In this document: positions 6,235 to 6,303 of the stretch, piece by piece | Position numbering within the stretch: the first letter of the stretch is position 1 | Layout: each line of letters begins with the position of its first letter | Source: Methylomonas sp. | GTDB taxonomy: Bacteria; Pseudomonadota; Gammaproteobacteria; Methylococcales; Methylomonadaceae | NCBI GenBank assembly: GCA_028688235.1 | Contig: JAQTYP010000219.1 | Coordinates: forward strand, 1 to 6,303 | DNA: 6,303 nucleotides | Direction of reading: 5' to 3' | Made by a program: the position numbers and the translations under genes | The notes under the pieces: generated by a model | Database searches by the model: none | Told to the model about the DNA's origin: nothing | Seen by the model: the letters and a program-made list of their open reading frames with translations, nothing else

Positions 6235-6303
6235 AGATCTGTTACGAATTTGGCGTTATCGATTGGCAAGACGGCTCGAATCATCCAGAATGGCACACTT
6301 CGT

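Noticed and set aside
6235..6303. Minus-strand frame from 6302 ending in a TGA that overlaps the SURF1 start as ATGA
   Set aside because: The overlap is what one would expect of an upstream operon gene, but only 23 residues are visible and they match no cox subunit tail that I recognise, so I do not call a gene.
6235..6303. Possible sigma-70 promoter (TTGCCA with TAACAG about 19 nt downstream) before SURF1
   Set aside because: The -10 match is poor, the spacing is long, and SURF1 is usually inside a longer cox operon, so support is too weak.

Overview
This window looks like a piece of a gammaproteobacterial chromosome. The evidence is the ftsY-ftsE-ftsX order, a YcgN-type protein, and an aa3-type cytochrome oxidase assembly set of SURF1, a Sco-like protein and heme A synthase. 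Moderate GC and the protein style would suit a Methylococcales-type methanotroph or a relative, but that is only an impression and nothing in the window proves it. Every supported gene lies on the minus strand, so transcription runs from high to low coordinates.

Layout in transcription order: SURF1 (6234-5488); a membrane-anchored Sco/thioredoxin-like protein (5504-4914, GTG start, overlapping SURF1 by 17 nt); a 655-residue protein (4909-2942); ftsE (2937-2275); ftsX (2278-1298, sharing an ATGA overlap with ftsE); ycgN (1296-865); and a CE4/NodB polysaccharide deacetylase that starts at 838 and runs off the left edge. No intergenic gap exceeds 26 nt and I see no terminator or internal promoter, so the window reads as one compact operon-like block. 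The 69 nt upstream of SURF1 (6235-6303) hold no gene I can recognise.

The outstanding feature is the 655-residue protein. Its first ~322 residues are a complete eight-helix heme A synthase (COX15/CtaA) with all four expected heme-ligand histidines and both cysteine pairs. After a 28-residue acidic linker, the rest is a complete FtsY NG GTPase, the SRP receptor, with every G motif intact. This is a single-frame fusion of a respiratory cofactor enzyme to the protein-targeting receptor. COX15 has an even number of membrane helices, so the FtsY part would sit in the cytoplasm where it must work, and the COX15 part could replace the usual membrane-binding A domain. The fusion joins what are normally two separate neighbourhoods, a cox assembly cluster and ftsY-ftsE-ftsX, at exactly this gene. 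No cyoE/ctaB (heme O synthase) gene is present between them.

Functionally, the upstream genes serve cytochrome c oxidase maturation (SURF1 for heme a insertion, the Sco-like protein for copper or thiol handling, COX15 for heme A synthesis). The FtsY half serves co-translational membrane protein insertion, and FtsEX controls septal peptidoglycan hydrolysis. YcgN and the deacetylase at the end have no obvious link to either.
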